Shown piece after piece: positions 12,667 through 22,444 of a stretch of 35,613 bases of DNA. Where the stretch lies: contig JADGJA010000156.1 in assembly GCA_027596035.1 (NCBI GenBank), positions 1 to 35,613 on the forward strand, in the 5' to 3' direction. A program made the position numbers and the translations under genes. The stretch comes from Thoreauomyces humboldtii (lineage: Eukaryota; Chytridiomycota; Chytridiomycetes; Spizellomycetales; Powellomycetaceae). The first letter of the stretch is position 1; every line of letters starts with the position of its first letter. The notes under the pieces are model-generated. The model was not told the origin of the DNA and did not search any database. It saw only the letters and a program-made list of their open reading frames with translations.

Positions 12667-13025
12667 GACGAGGTCCCTTGACAAGACCAGAGAGGATGAA
12701 TGCGCTAGATATCAGAAGCGAGGATGGAGACAGCTCGGTTCGGCTGTTGGTGATGTCGTTTCGAAAAATGTCTGAGAGGTCCGTCGTTGTTGAGGTTGTC
12801 TGGAAAGTGGCCGCACAAAAGAGTCATGCGTGCTATGCGAAAGGTCCGCGCGGCCGGACGTTCCCCCCACCGACGCTTTGCCACCGACGAAATGGCACGC
12901 TCCGTTGTCAAAAGTGGTAACCGGCAAAGAAGATCTCTGCGATGTACCCGCTCTGAAGAACACTGATAACACCTGTTACAAACCGTGCTGCTCTGCGTGC
13001 AAGTAGTTCACCGTTAGTCAAAGCC
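12667..13025. promoter_or_regulatory. Divergent intergenic region between VAP and PIG-Y-like genes
   Basis: The 359 nt between divergent start codons should contain both promoters. No specific element was recognised. Both products are predicted ER membrane proteins, so shared regulation is possible but not shown. Confidence 0.4.
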
Positions 13026-13558
13026 ATGGCGGAAGCGGGCTTCCCGCACCTCAAGAACCGTTCGCCTACCCCCAGCATTCCGCACTCTTCCTCGCTCCCC
13101 ACTCTCAACACTCATCCAGGGGCGCTCTCCCCAGGCCGATGGCGAACTCGCACCAACCGCCTCCGCCGTAGTCCAGCTTTGAAATCCCTCCCGTCTCCTC
13201 GATCGACCGGCTCCCAAACTGCACTGGCCACTACCGATAAGACGGTTCTGTACGGATGGCTGCTTCTAACGGCCACTGGACTCTACTTTGGCATCGGCAT
13301 GTGGGCTCTGATGTCCGCCCCTGTAGGTGGCGTCAAAGGTGACCCGGGTCTGAGAATGGAGGTGCGTAAGCGGTTTGCTTGTCCCTACTTTCCATATGCG
13401 GATTCGAAGCTCACGGCACTTTCCCGGATTTCTAGATACCCCATCCTATGACGACAAGAACCTACTATTCGCTTCTGATTCCTCTCCTCGGTCCCGCCAC
13501 CATATTCTTTGTCTTTTTCAACTGGTTGGGGCTAAAGTTCTTTCGCCACAATGCTTAG
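13026..13558 (+). CDS. Small two-helix membrane protein, PIG-Y-like (GPI-GlcNAc transferase subunit candidate)
   Basis: Two exons, 13026-13361 and 13436-13558, give 152 residues (donor GTGCGT, acceptor TTTCTAG, phase 0). The first 75 residues are Ser/Pro/Arg-rich and probably cytosolic. Two membrane helices follow: TVLYGWLLLTATGLYFGIGMW and, in exon 2, YYSLLIPLLGPATIFFVFFNW. The protein ends WLGLKFFRHNA. The pattern of YGW at the first helix, a short polar loop, YY at the start of the second helix and a terminal W.G.K.FRH resembles fungal members of the PIG-Y family as I remember them; these assist the first step of GPI-anchor synthesis in the ER. The resemblance is from memory and not verified by search. 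The N-terminal extension is longer than in typical PIG-Y proteins. The stop codon overlaps the ATG of the following frame. Confidence 0.6.
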
Positions 13559-14566
13559 CCGGACTAGTTTCCTTCGCGGAAGTTTCTGCGGTACGCTATG
13601 GGACTTAAAAGCTTTGCCGTTGAAACCGAAGCCGGTTACTTTCCGCCGATACCCGACACTCTTCACGGGTGGAGTTGGGGTCGGAAACAATGATCCCACG
13701 GACGCCGTGGAAGCTCCCGGGTCGGGGAGGACGACGACCCTTGGAGTGCAGCAATAGCAACAACAGACACATGTCACCCATCACCATCATCATCATCAGC
13801 ACCACCGACGCGACCATTCCCAGCATGCCCACGTTCACGCTCATGGTCATCAACACGACCATGACCACGACCACGATCACGACCACGACCACGAGCAAGC
13901 GGTGGACGATTCGGCGTGGGAAGTGGAGGTGGACGGGGACAGCGACGAGATGGACGACGAGGAGTCCGGGGATGACGGAGAGTCCGGAGAGGAGGACGAA
14001 GAGGAGGAAGGCGACGACGGACAGAGTACCCCAAACTACTCAATGCCTTTCGCTTGAAGACAACGGCTACAACGAAACTTCTCTTCTATTCGGTAGTTAT
14101 AATCACTGCGTCAATGAATGCCGTGGCAATACCACCCGCTCTGGGATGGAGCACGCCATGTTGCGTGCCGCCGACGCAAGCGAGGGTGCTTTGGAAAGCT
14201 TTCTCTGTCACTGGAACGCGACGAGAGATACCCCATCCGCGCCACGTTCCAGTTCTATCGCGTCACGGACGAAGCCGAAATCGGTCAGGAACTGTTCCGG
14301 GATTTTGCGACAAAGATCGAGTCCATCTACGACATGGCCAAGGAGAAAGGAAAGCCTTGTGGTCGATCGACCACAGCTCACGCAAGACAGAAGCCTTCAA
14401 AGTCAGTCAAAAAGCCGCGCAACAGTTGCCCAGGCTACCGGGGCTTCCCGAAAGCGCGACGCCACTCTTTGCTGGATTCGCCAATGCCAATGCCAACGCC
14501 AATGCCGACGCTACCAACGCCAACACCGACGAGGCGATCAATGACTTTGAGATTGCTGAGGGTTGA
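13551..14566 (+). pseudogene. Frame-broken coding-like locus with His/Asp-rich block
   Basis: Protein-like segments lie in order on the plus strand but in changing frames. 13598-13690 encodes MGLKSFAVETEAGYFPPIPD and a WSWG motif. 13767-14020 encodes a block of repeated His and HD dipeptides followed by an acidic EEDEEEE run. 14024-14092 encodes EYPKLLNAFRLKTTATTKLL. 14181-14352 encodes LERDERYPIRATFQFYRVTD and then ELFRDFATKIESIYDMAKEKG. 14354-14566 encodes LWSIDHSSRKTEAFKVSQ and an Asn-Ala repeat before the stop. A GT-AG intron at 14093-14180 or 14093-14198 could explain one change. No good intron explains the shifts near 13690-13766, 14020 and 14352, and the last looks like one missing base. 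The locus may be a decayed gene or carry sequence errors. A polyadenylation-like AATAAA follows at 14636. I do not recognise the family. Confidence 0.45.
14486..14535 (+). repeat. Degenerate CCAATG/CCAACG hexamer array
   Basis: About eight imperfect six-base units encode alternating Asn-Ala in the last frame of the broken locus. This looks like replication-slippage expansion in a disordered C-terminal tail. Confidence 0.7.
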
Positions 14567-14635
14567 CGAATTGTGACGAGTCTGGGAAGATCATGAGTGG
14601 TGGCTCAAGTAGTGGTAGCAACTTTGCAAATAGGC

Positions 14636-14641
14636 AATAAA
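14636..14641 (+). terminator. AATAAA polyadenylation-like signal
   Basis: A canonical hexamer lies 70 nt past the stop at 14566, on the same strand as the frame-broken locus. It supports transcription ending there, but the motif alone is weak evidence. Confidence 0.3.
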
Positions 14642-14856
14642 AGCCTAGTACCCCTGCGGCCTTTATCTTGAGAACATGTACGCGAATGGTCGAATCGCCT
14701 GGACGGACTGGCTGAATTGATAGTAAAGTCCCCCGCGCATTTAAAACATTATCTTTTGTCCGTCAACAAACCCCTCCGACTCAATATTTTATGATCTTGC
14801 ATTCCTTCAGGCTTCATCCTCCAAATTCCGCCAACGTCCGCCATCGAAAACTCATT

Positions 14857-15207
14857 TCACAAGTCCGCCATCGACACTCCGCTATCGAAAACTTCATCTC
14901 CGTCACAAACAGCCCGAAAGCATCCGAACTCCGGCGACTGATCAGTGGTTGGCCGCAATGTTGGCAGAGCATCCCACTTGGCGTACTGCTTGACCGCCCC
15001 CTCCCAGTCATCAGTAGTCCCCAAATAGCGCACGTCGTGCAGCAATGCGTCGAAACCATACAGGTTGTCAGTTGCCGACACGAGCCAAAAATGATCGCCG
15101 GATTCGTCACTGTATATCGCTGAAAGCGCGGCGTCGATATCGAAGGTACGGGCGATGTTCAACAGCTCTTCTGTTGACCACTCCTCCATGGAGACATCTA
15201 CCTTCAT
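14857..15207 (-). CDS. Hypothetical acidic protein, possibly a terminal exon
   Basis: An ATG-initiated frame of 116 codons begins MKVDVSMEEWSTEELLNIAR. It continues with balanced composition, including GDHFWLVSATDNLYGFDALL and DDWEGAVKQYAKWDALP. It reads like a folded, acidic cytosolic protein, with no signal peptide, membrane segment or known motif. Its ATG overlaps the TGA of the frame just upstream on the same strand (ATGA overlap), so it could be an independent small gene, the last exon of a longer minus-strand gene, or chance. Function is unknown. Confidence 0.35.
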   Translation of the reverse strand: MKVDVSMEEWSTEELLNIARTFDIDAALSAIYSDESGDHFWLVSATDNLYGFDALLHDVRYLGTTDDWEGAVKQYAKWDALPTLRPTTDQSPEFGCFRAVCDGDEVFDSGVSMADL

Positions 15208-15867
15208 CCCGGAGTCAATGAGTAATTGGCGAACACCAGCGGACTGGACGTTGCGCTGATGAGGGAAGCCTCAACGTTTCGCAACTGGGGCACGGGTCGT
15301 TGATGGCTATCGTAGTGATCGTGCACCCGGCCGTCGGAAGTTGAATTACGATCATCCATGGTAGAGCCTCGGCACATCTGCCCCATGCATTCGTCACAGG
15401 CTCCAAAAGAGCACCGTCCTGAGATGGGCCAAGAGCTGGAAAAACTTGTAGGCGCGCCGCTTCCAATGTAATCTTCAGTGCAGTCAAACTGACGGAGTGA
15501 CTGACAGGTTGAAGGGCTCACAACACTCCCCTCGACGAAATGGTACTGGACGATTCTAGTAGAAATTCATTCGTGTGATTCTCCAACCCGACCCGAGCTT
15601 GAGGTCAGATCCAGGGGCATCTGATGTACGAGGAGTCTTGGAGCGGGAGAAGTAGTCGGAGCCTATTAGGACAGATAGTGCGGTAGCGGCAGCGGTGGTC
15701 GAAAGGCCACGAAGCAGGACGCCACGGACGCTAGGAACGGGTTTACGGAGAAGCGGCAGGGACGGTTCACCGTCAGACACAGCATCAGCATCCGAGGCCT
15801 CAGAAAGCCGAAGCGGACATACACGTTTGTCAAGGAAGGCGAAGCGACGGGGAGCATCGTCATTCAT
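15208..15867 (-). other. Cluster of open frames upstream of the 116-codon frame
   Basis: Two overlapping minus-strand frames are open at 15521-15204 and 15487-15215. The first is Cys-rich (CSFGACDECMGQMCRGS). A third frame starts with ATG at 15867 (MNDDAPRRFAFLDKRVCPLR) and ends at 15556. They could be exons of one gene reaching 14857, but I found no convincing donor/acceptor pair that keeps frame, so no gene model is given. Confidence 0.2.
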
Positions 15868-16326
15868 GGATATTCACTCAATCGGAGGAAGATGCGCCAT
15901 CGAAGGGCGCGATTGTAAGAACAGTGCTTGCCGGTGCGCGAGAAAGGGGTTCGGCGTTGCATCTCAAGGTTTGGCTGGACAGCCTTGCATCGATCTGGGC
16001 TCTAAGAGCAGCTAGTTTGAAGGCGCTAGCACCCTGTTTCTGAATAGATATCGATCACAATTCCGCGCAGCGTGCTGGTGTTTCGAGTGGTTCTTTCTGA
16101 ACCTGACCAGGGAGGTGGGCTCTCTTAGCATGGCAAGTACTCTTACGTGAGTTGGGTAAGGCATCTGCCCGTGCACTTTATATCATAAGGTGTCTGCATT
16201 TCATTACTCCATTCATAACTACAAGGTATTTGTGACCAGGGGATGATAATCCCCGATATTTTCCTTCCATTTGCTTGACGCTCAATGTTCTGGCTCACTC
16301 TCAATGTTTCGCCTAACGCCTAATGT
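15868..16326. other. Intergenic, downstream of peroxiredoxin gene
   Basis: I see no gene, RNA structure or notable repeat here. A short repeated CTCAATGTT motif occurs twice near 16282-16310. Confidence 0.4.
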
Positions 16327-17419
16327 TCACTTGTCTGCCTTGACGAACTTGCAGGCACCCTCAAAAGAGTCGGAAGGGGAAACCTTGATCTTGATGTCGA
16401 CGATCTTGCCGCCTTTCTCCACGACCACGTGGGATCGAGTGATCTTTTTAGGTTCAACGTAGGCACCAAACAACCGAATGGCGGCAAAGGTCTCATCGGA
16501 CAGCAAGTCGTACGGGAGGGAGAGCTATGGTATCAAGAAAAAAGAGATAGATGTTAGAAGTCTCATATAGGTTTTGATCGAGAAAAAATCGAGACACCCA
16601 TACCTTGGTCTGCCACTTTTCCAGTGCCGCGGGTTTGTCAGCACTAAGGCCAAAGATTTTGTAGTCTTTATCCTTGAACTAGTGTTGGACGACGGGATGT
16701 AAGAATATGATCCCAAAGTGTGAAAAGTGTGTACTTTGCGCCTACCTCTTTCTCGCTCTCCTTGAATCCGTTTGCTTGTTTGGTGCAGCCGGGTGTGTCT
16801 GCTTTGGGGTAGATGAAGAAGACGGCGCCGTTCTCCTTGACAAGATCGAGGAGTTTGAACTAAATACAATGTAGTAATGAACAACACGGAACTGGGTGAG
16901 CCTGGGAATCTCACCGTCATCGCGAAGGCCTTCACACCATACCTTTTCGTTCTTTTGGTTGTGGACCTCGAGGTTGTCGGGAATGCTGTCTCCGACTTTG
17001 AGAGTCTTCTCGTCTTCCGTCTTCTGCTTCTTTGCAGCCGGCTTCTTGGCCGTGCTGGCAGCTTCGGAAACGTCACCTTCAGGAGCCTCTTCGGTGGGCT
17101 TCTCGTCGTCCTTCTTCTCGTCGTCCTTCTTTCCCTTTGCAGAAGCGACGGGCTTCTTCTTGTCGGCTGCGACGGCCTTCTTGTCCGTCTTTCCTTCCTT
17201 TGTCTCCTCGTCCTCCTCTTCCTCTTCGGCAGAGCTGGTGTTTTCGTCTTTGGCCTTGCGCTTGGGAGACTTTGAGGTGACGGGCTTCTTGTCCTTGGAA
17301 GGTGCAGCGGCCTTCTGCTTTGCAGGAGCCGCCTTGGTCACGGGTTTGGAGGCCGGTGCAGGTTGCGACGCGATTCGGGTGGACCGCCGAGTGGGAGCTT
17401 CGGTCGAGGATGCAGGCAT
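16327..17419 (-). CDS. DOT5: Dot5/PrxQ-type thiol peroxidase with long charged N-terminal tail
   Basis: This is a predicted thioredoxin-dependent peroxidase reducing hydroperoxides; the yeast homologue Dot5 is nuclear. Four exons, 17419-16943, 16859-16746, 16678-16604 and 16524-16327, all join at phase 0 to give 287 residues. Residues 1 to about 140 are Lys/Glu/Ala-rich with basic clusters such as KSPKRKAK and KKPAAKKQK, consistent with nuclear targeting. The AhpC/TSA domain follows. The peroxidatic motif ADTPGCTKQANGF puts the active cysteine at residue 184. Further blocks are FGLSADKPAALEKWQ, LPYDLLSD and a conserved arginine in ITRSHVVV. Many PrxQ enzymes have the resolving cysteine five residues after the first; here that position is Asn189. 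Only one other nearby cysteine is seen, in FEGACKFVKADK at the C-terminus, so the enzyme may work as 1-Cys or use that residue. Family assignment is firm. Confidence 0.92.
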
Positions 17420-17914
17420 GGTTGAGAGCGATGGGTGTGTTTCGTCCAGGGGATGCTTGGGAACTGATGGTCGTAGGCTTGACTTTCGCTTTGACGAGAG
17501 GGTATATTAGGAGGAGGTCGAGATGATCTTGCGATGGATGCTAGGTGGAATAGGGGCAGCGATCCTTTTGTAGCGAAACACCAACGCACGCACGCGCGCA
17601 ACCCTAACCAGCAGCTGCGCACAAGAACGTTGACCGGTGGCTGGTCCTTTCTCGACGCAACATTCCCACGCAATCTCCCTTTCGACAAACCATTACCTCG
17701 CTACATGGATTCGAGACTTGTAGACTGGATGACCTGAATAGTGTACGGCGAAGGAAGGCAAGGAAATACGGGCTGCGCCCTACAAGTTTTACGGTGCAGC
17801 CCAAGCGATCTTCGCACGGTCAAGCCAGCTTCGTGCACCTCGACGCAAACACCAAAGCCCACCAAGTATCCTTCATGTTGATCCACGCATCGCCAAACAC
17901 CCCCCGACGCCAAA
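17420..17914. promoter_or_regulatory. Upstream region of peroxiredoxin gene
   Basis: About 0.5 kb lies between the peroxiredoxin start and a possible small plus-strand exon. It should hold the peroxiredoxin promoter. No binding site was identified with confidence. Confidence 0.3.
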
Positions 17915-18300
17915 ATGCCTCCACGCGCCAATAACGACGGTAAGCTGACCTGCATCTTATCCTCCTCATCATAGCCTTCTTACCTGTCCAATCAGCACTT
18001 CCGATTGATCGTCGCATGAAGTCAGTCACGCGCTACGATCAGTCCGGTCCTTGCCAACGAATGCTCATACAATGTATCTCTTGTCGTATTACTACGCCAA
18101 CGCCGTACCACCAAGGGACAAGCTCCCAGGGCCCGACCAACACACTCCCAATACGTGGGAGTTTCTGGACAGCTCTACTCTTCGACGAACGAACAGAAAT
18201 GTCGGAGGGCGATCCCAGCATCGGCAACACGACCGAGAGAGGGGTTCAGAGAACGTTAATTTCCGTCAGAGAAAAGGATCAGCCAACAGCACACCAAAAA
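17915..18300 (+). other. Possible small split gene (first exon plus unresolved 3' part)
   Basis: An ATG at 17915 starts a 25-nt exon (MPPRANND) ending at a strong donor, GTAAGC, at 17940. Acceptors are available at CATAG (17974) and ATCAG (17995). The latter continues as LPIDRRMKSVTRYDQS and remains open toward the tRNA gene. Another frame includes MYLLSYYYANAVPPRDKLPG. No family is recognised and the 3' end is unresolved, since reading onward runs into the tRNA. It may be a small gene or chance. Confidence 0.22.
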
Positions 18301-18305
18301 CCACC

Positions 18306-18311
18306 AAAAAA
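18306..18311 (-). terminator. RNA polymerase III terminator
   Basis: On the minus strand, a run of six T begins a few bases after the 3' end of the tRNA-Glu gene, the expected Pol III stop signal. Confidence 0.75.
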
Positions 18312-18315
18312 CATG

Positions 18316-18387
18316 CTTCCCCACGGGGAATTGAACCCCGGCCGCCTCGGTGAAAGCGAGGAATCCTGACCACTGGACCATGGAGAA
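18316..18387 (-). tRNA. tRNA-Glu, anticodon TTC
   Basis: A 72-nt cloverleaf can be folded by eye on the minus strand. The acceptor stem TTCTCCA pairs with TGGGGAA, with one T-G wobble, followed by discriminator G. The anticodon stem is CCTCG/CGAGG with loop CTTTCAC, so positions 34-36 read TTC, decoding GAA as glutamate. The internal Pol III promoter is present as A box TGGTCCAGTGG (nt 8-18) and B box GGTTCAATTCC (nt 51-61). There is no intron and no encoded CCA, and a T6 terminator follows. It looks intact and functional. Confidence 0.95.
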
Positions 18388-18501
18388 GGCGGATGCTACA
18401 ATGCCACTCTACATTGTTTATCAAGCAAAAAACCCGCCATCAATTACCGGGCATTCAAGCATCAAGGGGACGAGAGAGGGTCGCTCCAACATTCAAAAAG
18501 T

Positions 18502-18531
18502 TTCTCCATGGTCCAGTGGTAAGGATTCCTC
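18502..18531 (+). repeat. Truncated inverted copy of the tRNA-Glu 5' half
   Basis: About 29 of 30 bases match the first 30 nt of the tRNA-Glu gene, with C to A at nt 20, including the whole A box. The copy is in the opposite orientation, about 115 nt away. Homology ends inside the anticodon stem; no T arm, B box or paired acceptor end follows, so it is not a tRNA gene. Together with the intact gene it forms an imperfect inverted repeat. Confidence 0.85.
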
Positions 18532-20005
18532 CGCCTAGATGAGGAAGCGTCGCTCCCATGCCTCGTTTGCGTTGGAAGCGGCGATCAGGCGCTAAGATGC
18601 CGCTCTTTGACAAACTGAATTGTGAGAGCCTTTCACGGGGAGACGGCGATCGGTTCCTCCTTTTCACGACTCCGCGCTTTGACGAATTGAACGTCAAGCA
18701 GAAGCGATCAGTAGCCTAGCGGGACGAATCCTTGCATCACTGGACAAACCTGGACGCTATTTTGTTACAATTCTGCTCTTTGGTATGGATGTCAAGGAGC
18801 AACGGTGACCAGGATTCCCGTTGCGATTTTGCTCTGGAGCTCTCTCAATGCTTGAGCAAGAACGACCACCAGCTCGGCCTCATGCTGATGTTATGAAACT
18901 CGACAAATCTGTGGATCTTTTCGTCAGAATGGAACTGCTCTTTGGGGCGCAGTTGAAGCTGAGCGACAGCAAATCAGTTCCCAGCCTCGAGCGGACGAAA
19001 GGTCAGGACTGGACTGGCATTGAGCCAGGAAGGCTGTTACCAGGCCGTGGAGGGCACAGGGAAAGGATTGGCCTAACGCCTAGTCACAACCACTGCTCTG
19101 CTGGCGCCTTGACACCTGGGGAGAGCCCTCGGCGCACGAATTCATGGATTGATGATAAATCGTTCAGCCCCTTGACCCTTTGACAGCACCAGGGCCCCTC
19201 AGAGAATCTCACGCTCGAATTCATTCCCACGTCACAAAGAGGATACGATAAGCGTCCTCAAACCGCATACGGTTGCTCAAACCCGAGAAGCATCGTCTAT
19301 CCGCGGTGGAAGCTTCCTGTTCGGGTTGGCTGGGTAACAGCTCGGTGTCAAGTGCATTTTCGGTAGCTCCCGCGGCTGTTCGAACATGGTGGCAGACTCG
19401 CAGCCGCTGTGTGGCAGGTGATGAAGCACACTTGCTTGTCTGATAATCTACTTTCTCCCGATCTTGCGAATTGCAATCCACAACAAACGGGGTTCTGGTC
19501 TGTGCTTCGGAGTCTTGACGCACGTTTGTGGGTTCTCGACGCAACATCTGGGTTTCTCAGATGAGCATCAATGTGATACACCGAATGCGGGACGCAAGCC
19601 GGGTGATCGTGACGAAACGCAGAAAACAATTGCGGAGAAAACTTACGCGTACATGGTAGGTTGGGACCAGGAGCGGGAATTGAAATGTAACTCGCGTCGC
19701 GACGAGGCTAGGCATGTTGCTTGCCCTTTTGAGCTGGCGAGCATGGACCTAACGAAGAAGACCCGACTGGACAAGCGATTAAGCTTTCGTCTTGGGTACC
19801 GAAGGGGAATATCGGGCGTACGTCAAACTTCAGTTCCGAGCACTGCAAAAAGTAATCCCGTCGAACCGGACAGCAAACACCCAGAATCCACCGCTGTCTC
19901 CCTGTCTCACCACGCAGCTCATCATCGGACTAAAACCGACGTCGAAGCGCCAGGTAGACATATTTTTTGTGACTTGGTGCTCATGTTTTCAGATATCGGA
20001 AAAGG

Positions 20006-20105
20006 AAGCGGAGGGAGGGAGGGATGCAGGAAGGAGGGGAGGAAAGGGGAAACAGAAGGGTAGGGAAGGGGTATGCAGAGGGGATGGAGGAAGGTGAGGG
20101 ACCAA
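20006..20105. repeat. Purine-rich G-run tract
   Basis: About 100 nt consist almost wholly of G and A with many GGG and GGGG runs on the plus strand, spaced so that a G-quadruplex is conceivable. It lies downstream of the DHH1 stop codon. Confidence 0.6.
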
Positions 20106-20227
20106 AACTCGAGAGCCCGGTATGGGGAGGTCAAGGGATGGGCGGGGGAGAGAGAGGTAAAGGGATGTCGGACGGAGAATGAAGGGACATCGGATAACAC
20201 GATGGCGGATGCACCCAGTCACGGGGG

Positions 20228-20262
20228 ATTTTTTTATGTTTTTTTTGATGTTTTTTTTTTTG
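20228..20262. repeat. Interrupted poly(T) tract
   Basis: Three T runs of 7, 8 and about 12 are separated by ATG and GATG, roughly 150 nt past the DHH1 stop. On the DHH1 sense strand it is an A-rich tract and may lie in its 3' UTR or termination region. Confidence 0.7.
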
Positions 20263-20405
20263 GCTTTTACTTTCTTGGGTTGGTGGAGCGGGACGTTGCA
20301 AGAGGGAATCTTCCACGAGGGATCCGAGCACGATAGGTGAACCCAACTCGGCGGCGGAAGATTGCACACGCCTCTCTGCCTGTTGTGCCTAAGGCTGTGG
20401 CACAT

Positions 20406-22066
<1,661 letters not shown>

Positions 22067-22444
22067 TGGTAGCGCGTTTGGGTCGGAGAGTCAGGGGATC
22101 GAGGGTAGTGGCGGGCCCAGATCAAGCGTTATGGGATGGGCCTCGTGGGAAAGAGGAGCAGAAACTGGGTAAAGAAAGGACGAGAATCCTGGATAGGTGC
22201 CGGGGCTTGGAGGTGAGAAAGTGAGGGTGACCTTTGGGCAGAGCTCGCGAGTTGCGTTGAGGGGTTCTTGCGAAGAGCTCGATGGACGGACGGGCACCGA
22301 TGATGGCTTGCTACGGGAATGGATGTAGAAATTGACAAAAAGCTCACGTTATAGCGATCGGTACCGAAGTAGGGAAATAGTAGGGGAGGGTGGGTTGTTT
22401 GTTGTTTGAGTGGTCGTCAGTGGCGAGTTGGGAGATTCAGGGGG
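22067..22444. promoter_or_regulatory. Divergent intergenic region between DHH1 and RING gene
   Basis: The 378 nt between divergent starts should contain both promoters. Nothing specific is recognised apart from the GA repeat that begins just inside the RING frame. Confidence 0.35.

Larger units (their letters stand above)
18532..20405. other. Gene-poor region
   Basis: Nearly 1.9 kb without a recognisable gene. A plus-strand frame at 19464-20063 is open for 199 codons but begins at TTG and has no domain, helix or plausible exon partners. The sequence next to the tRNA fragment (18540-18960) repeats short motifs such as CTCTTTG and GACGAATTGAA-like words, which may be remnants of an old insertion; I could not define element ends. 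The right end contains skewed tracts listed separately and the 3' flank of DHH1. Confidence 0.35.

Noticed and set aside
13767..13905. CRISPR-like or tandem-repeat array
   Set aside because: The repetition is codon-level His/Asp coding, with no conserved repeat-spacer pattern.
18502..18575. A second tRNA gene
   Set aside because: Only the 5' half matches tRNA-Glu; there is no T arm, B box or acceptor pairing.
19464..20063. Plus-strand open frame of 199 codons
   Set aside because: It starts at TTG, ends in a purine-rich tract and shows no protein-like pattern or splice partners.
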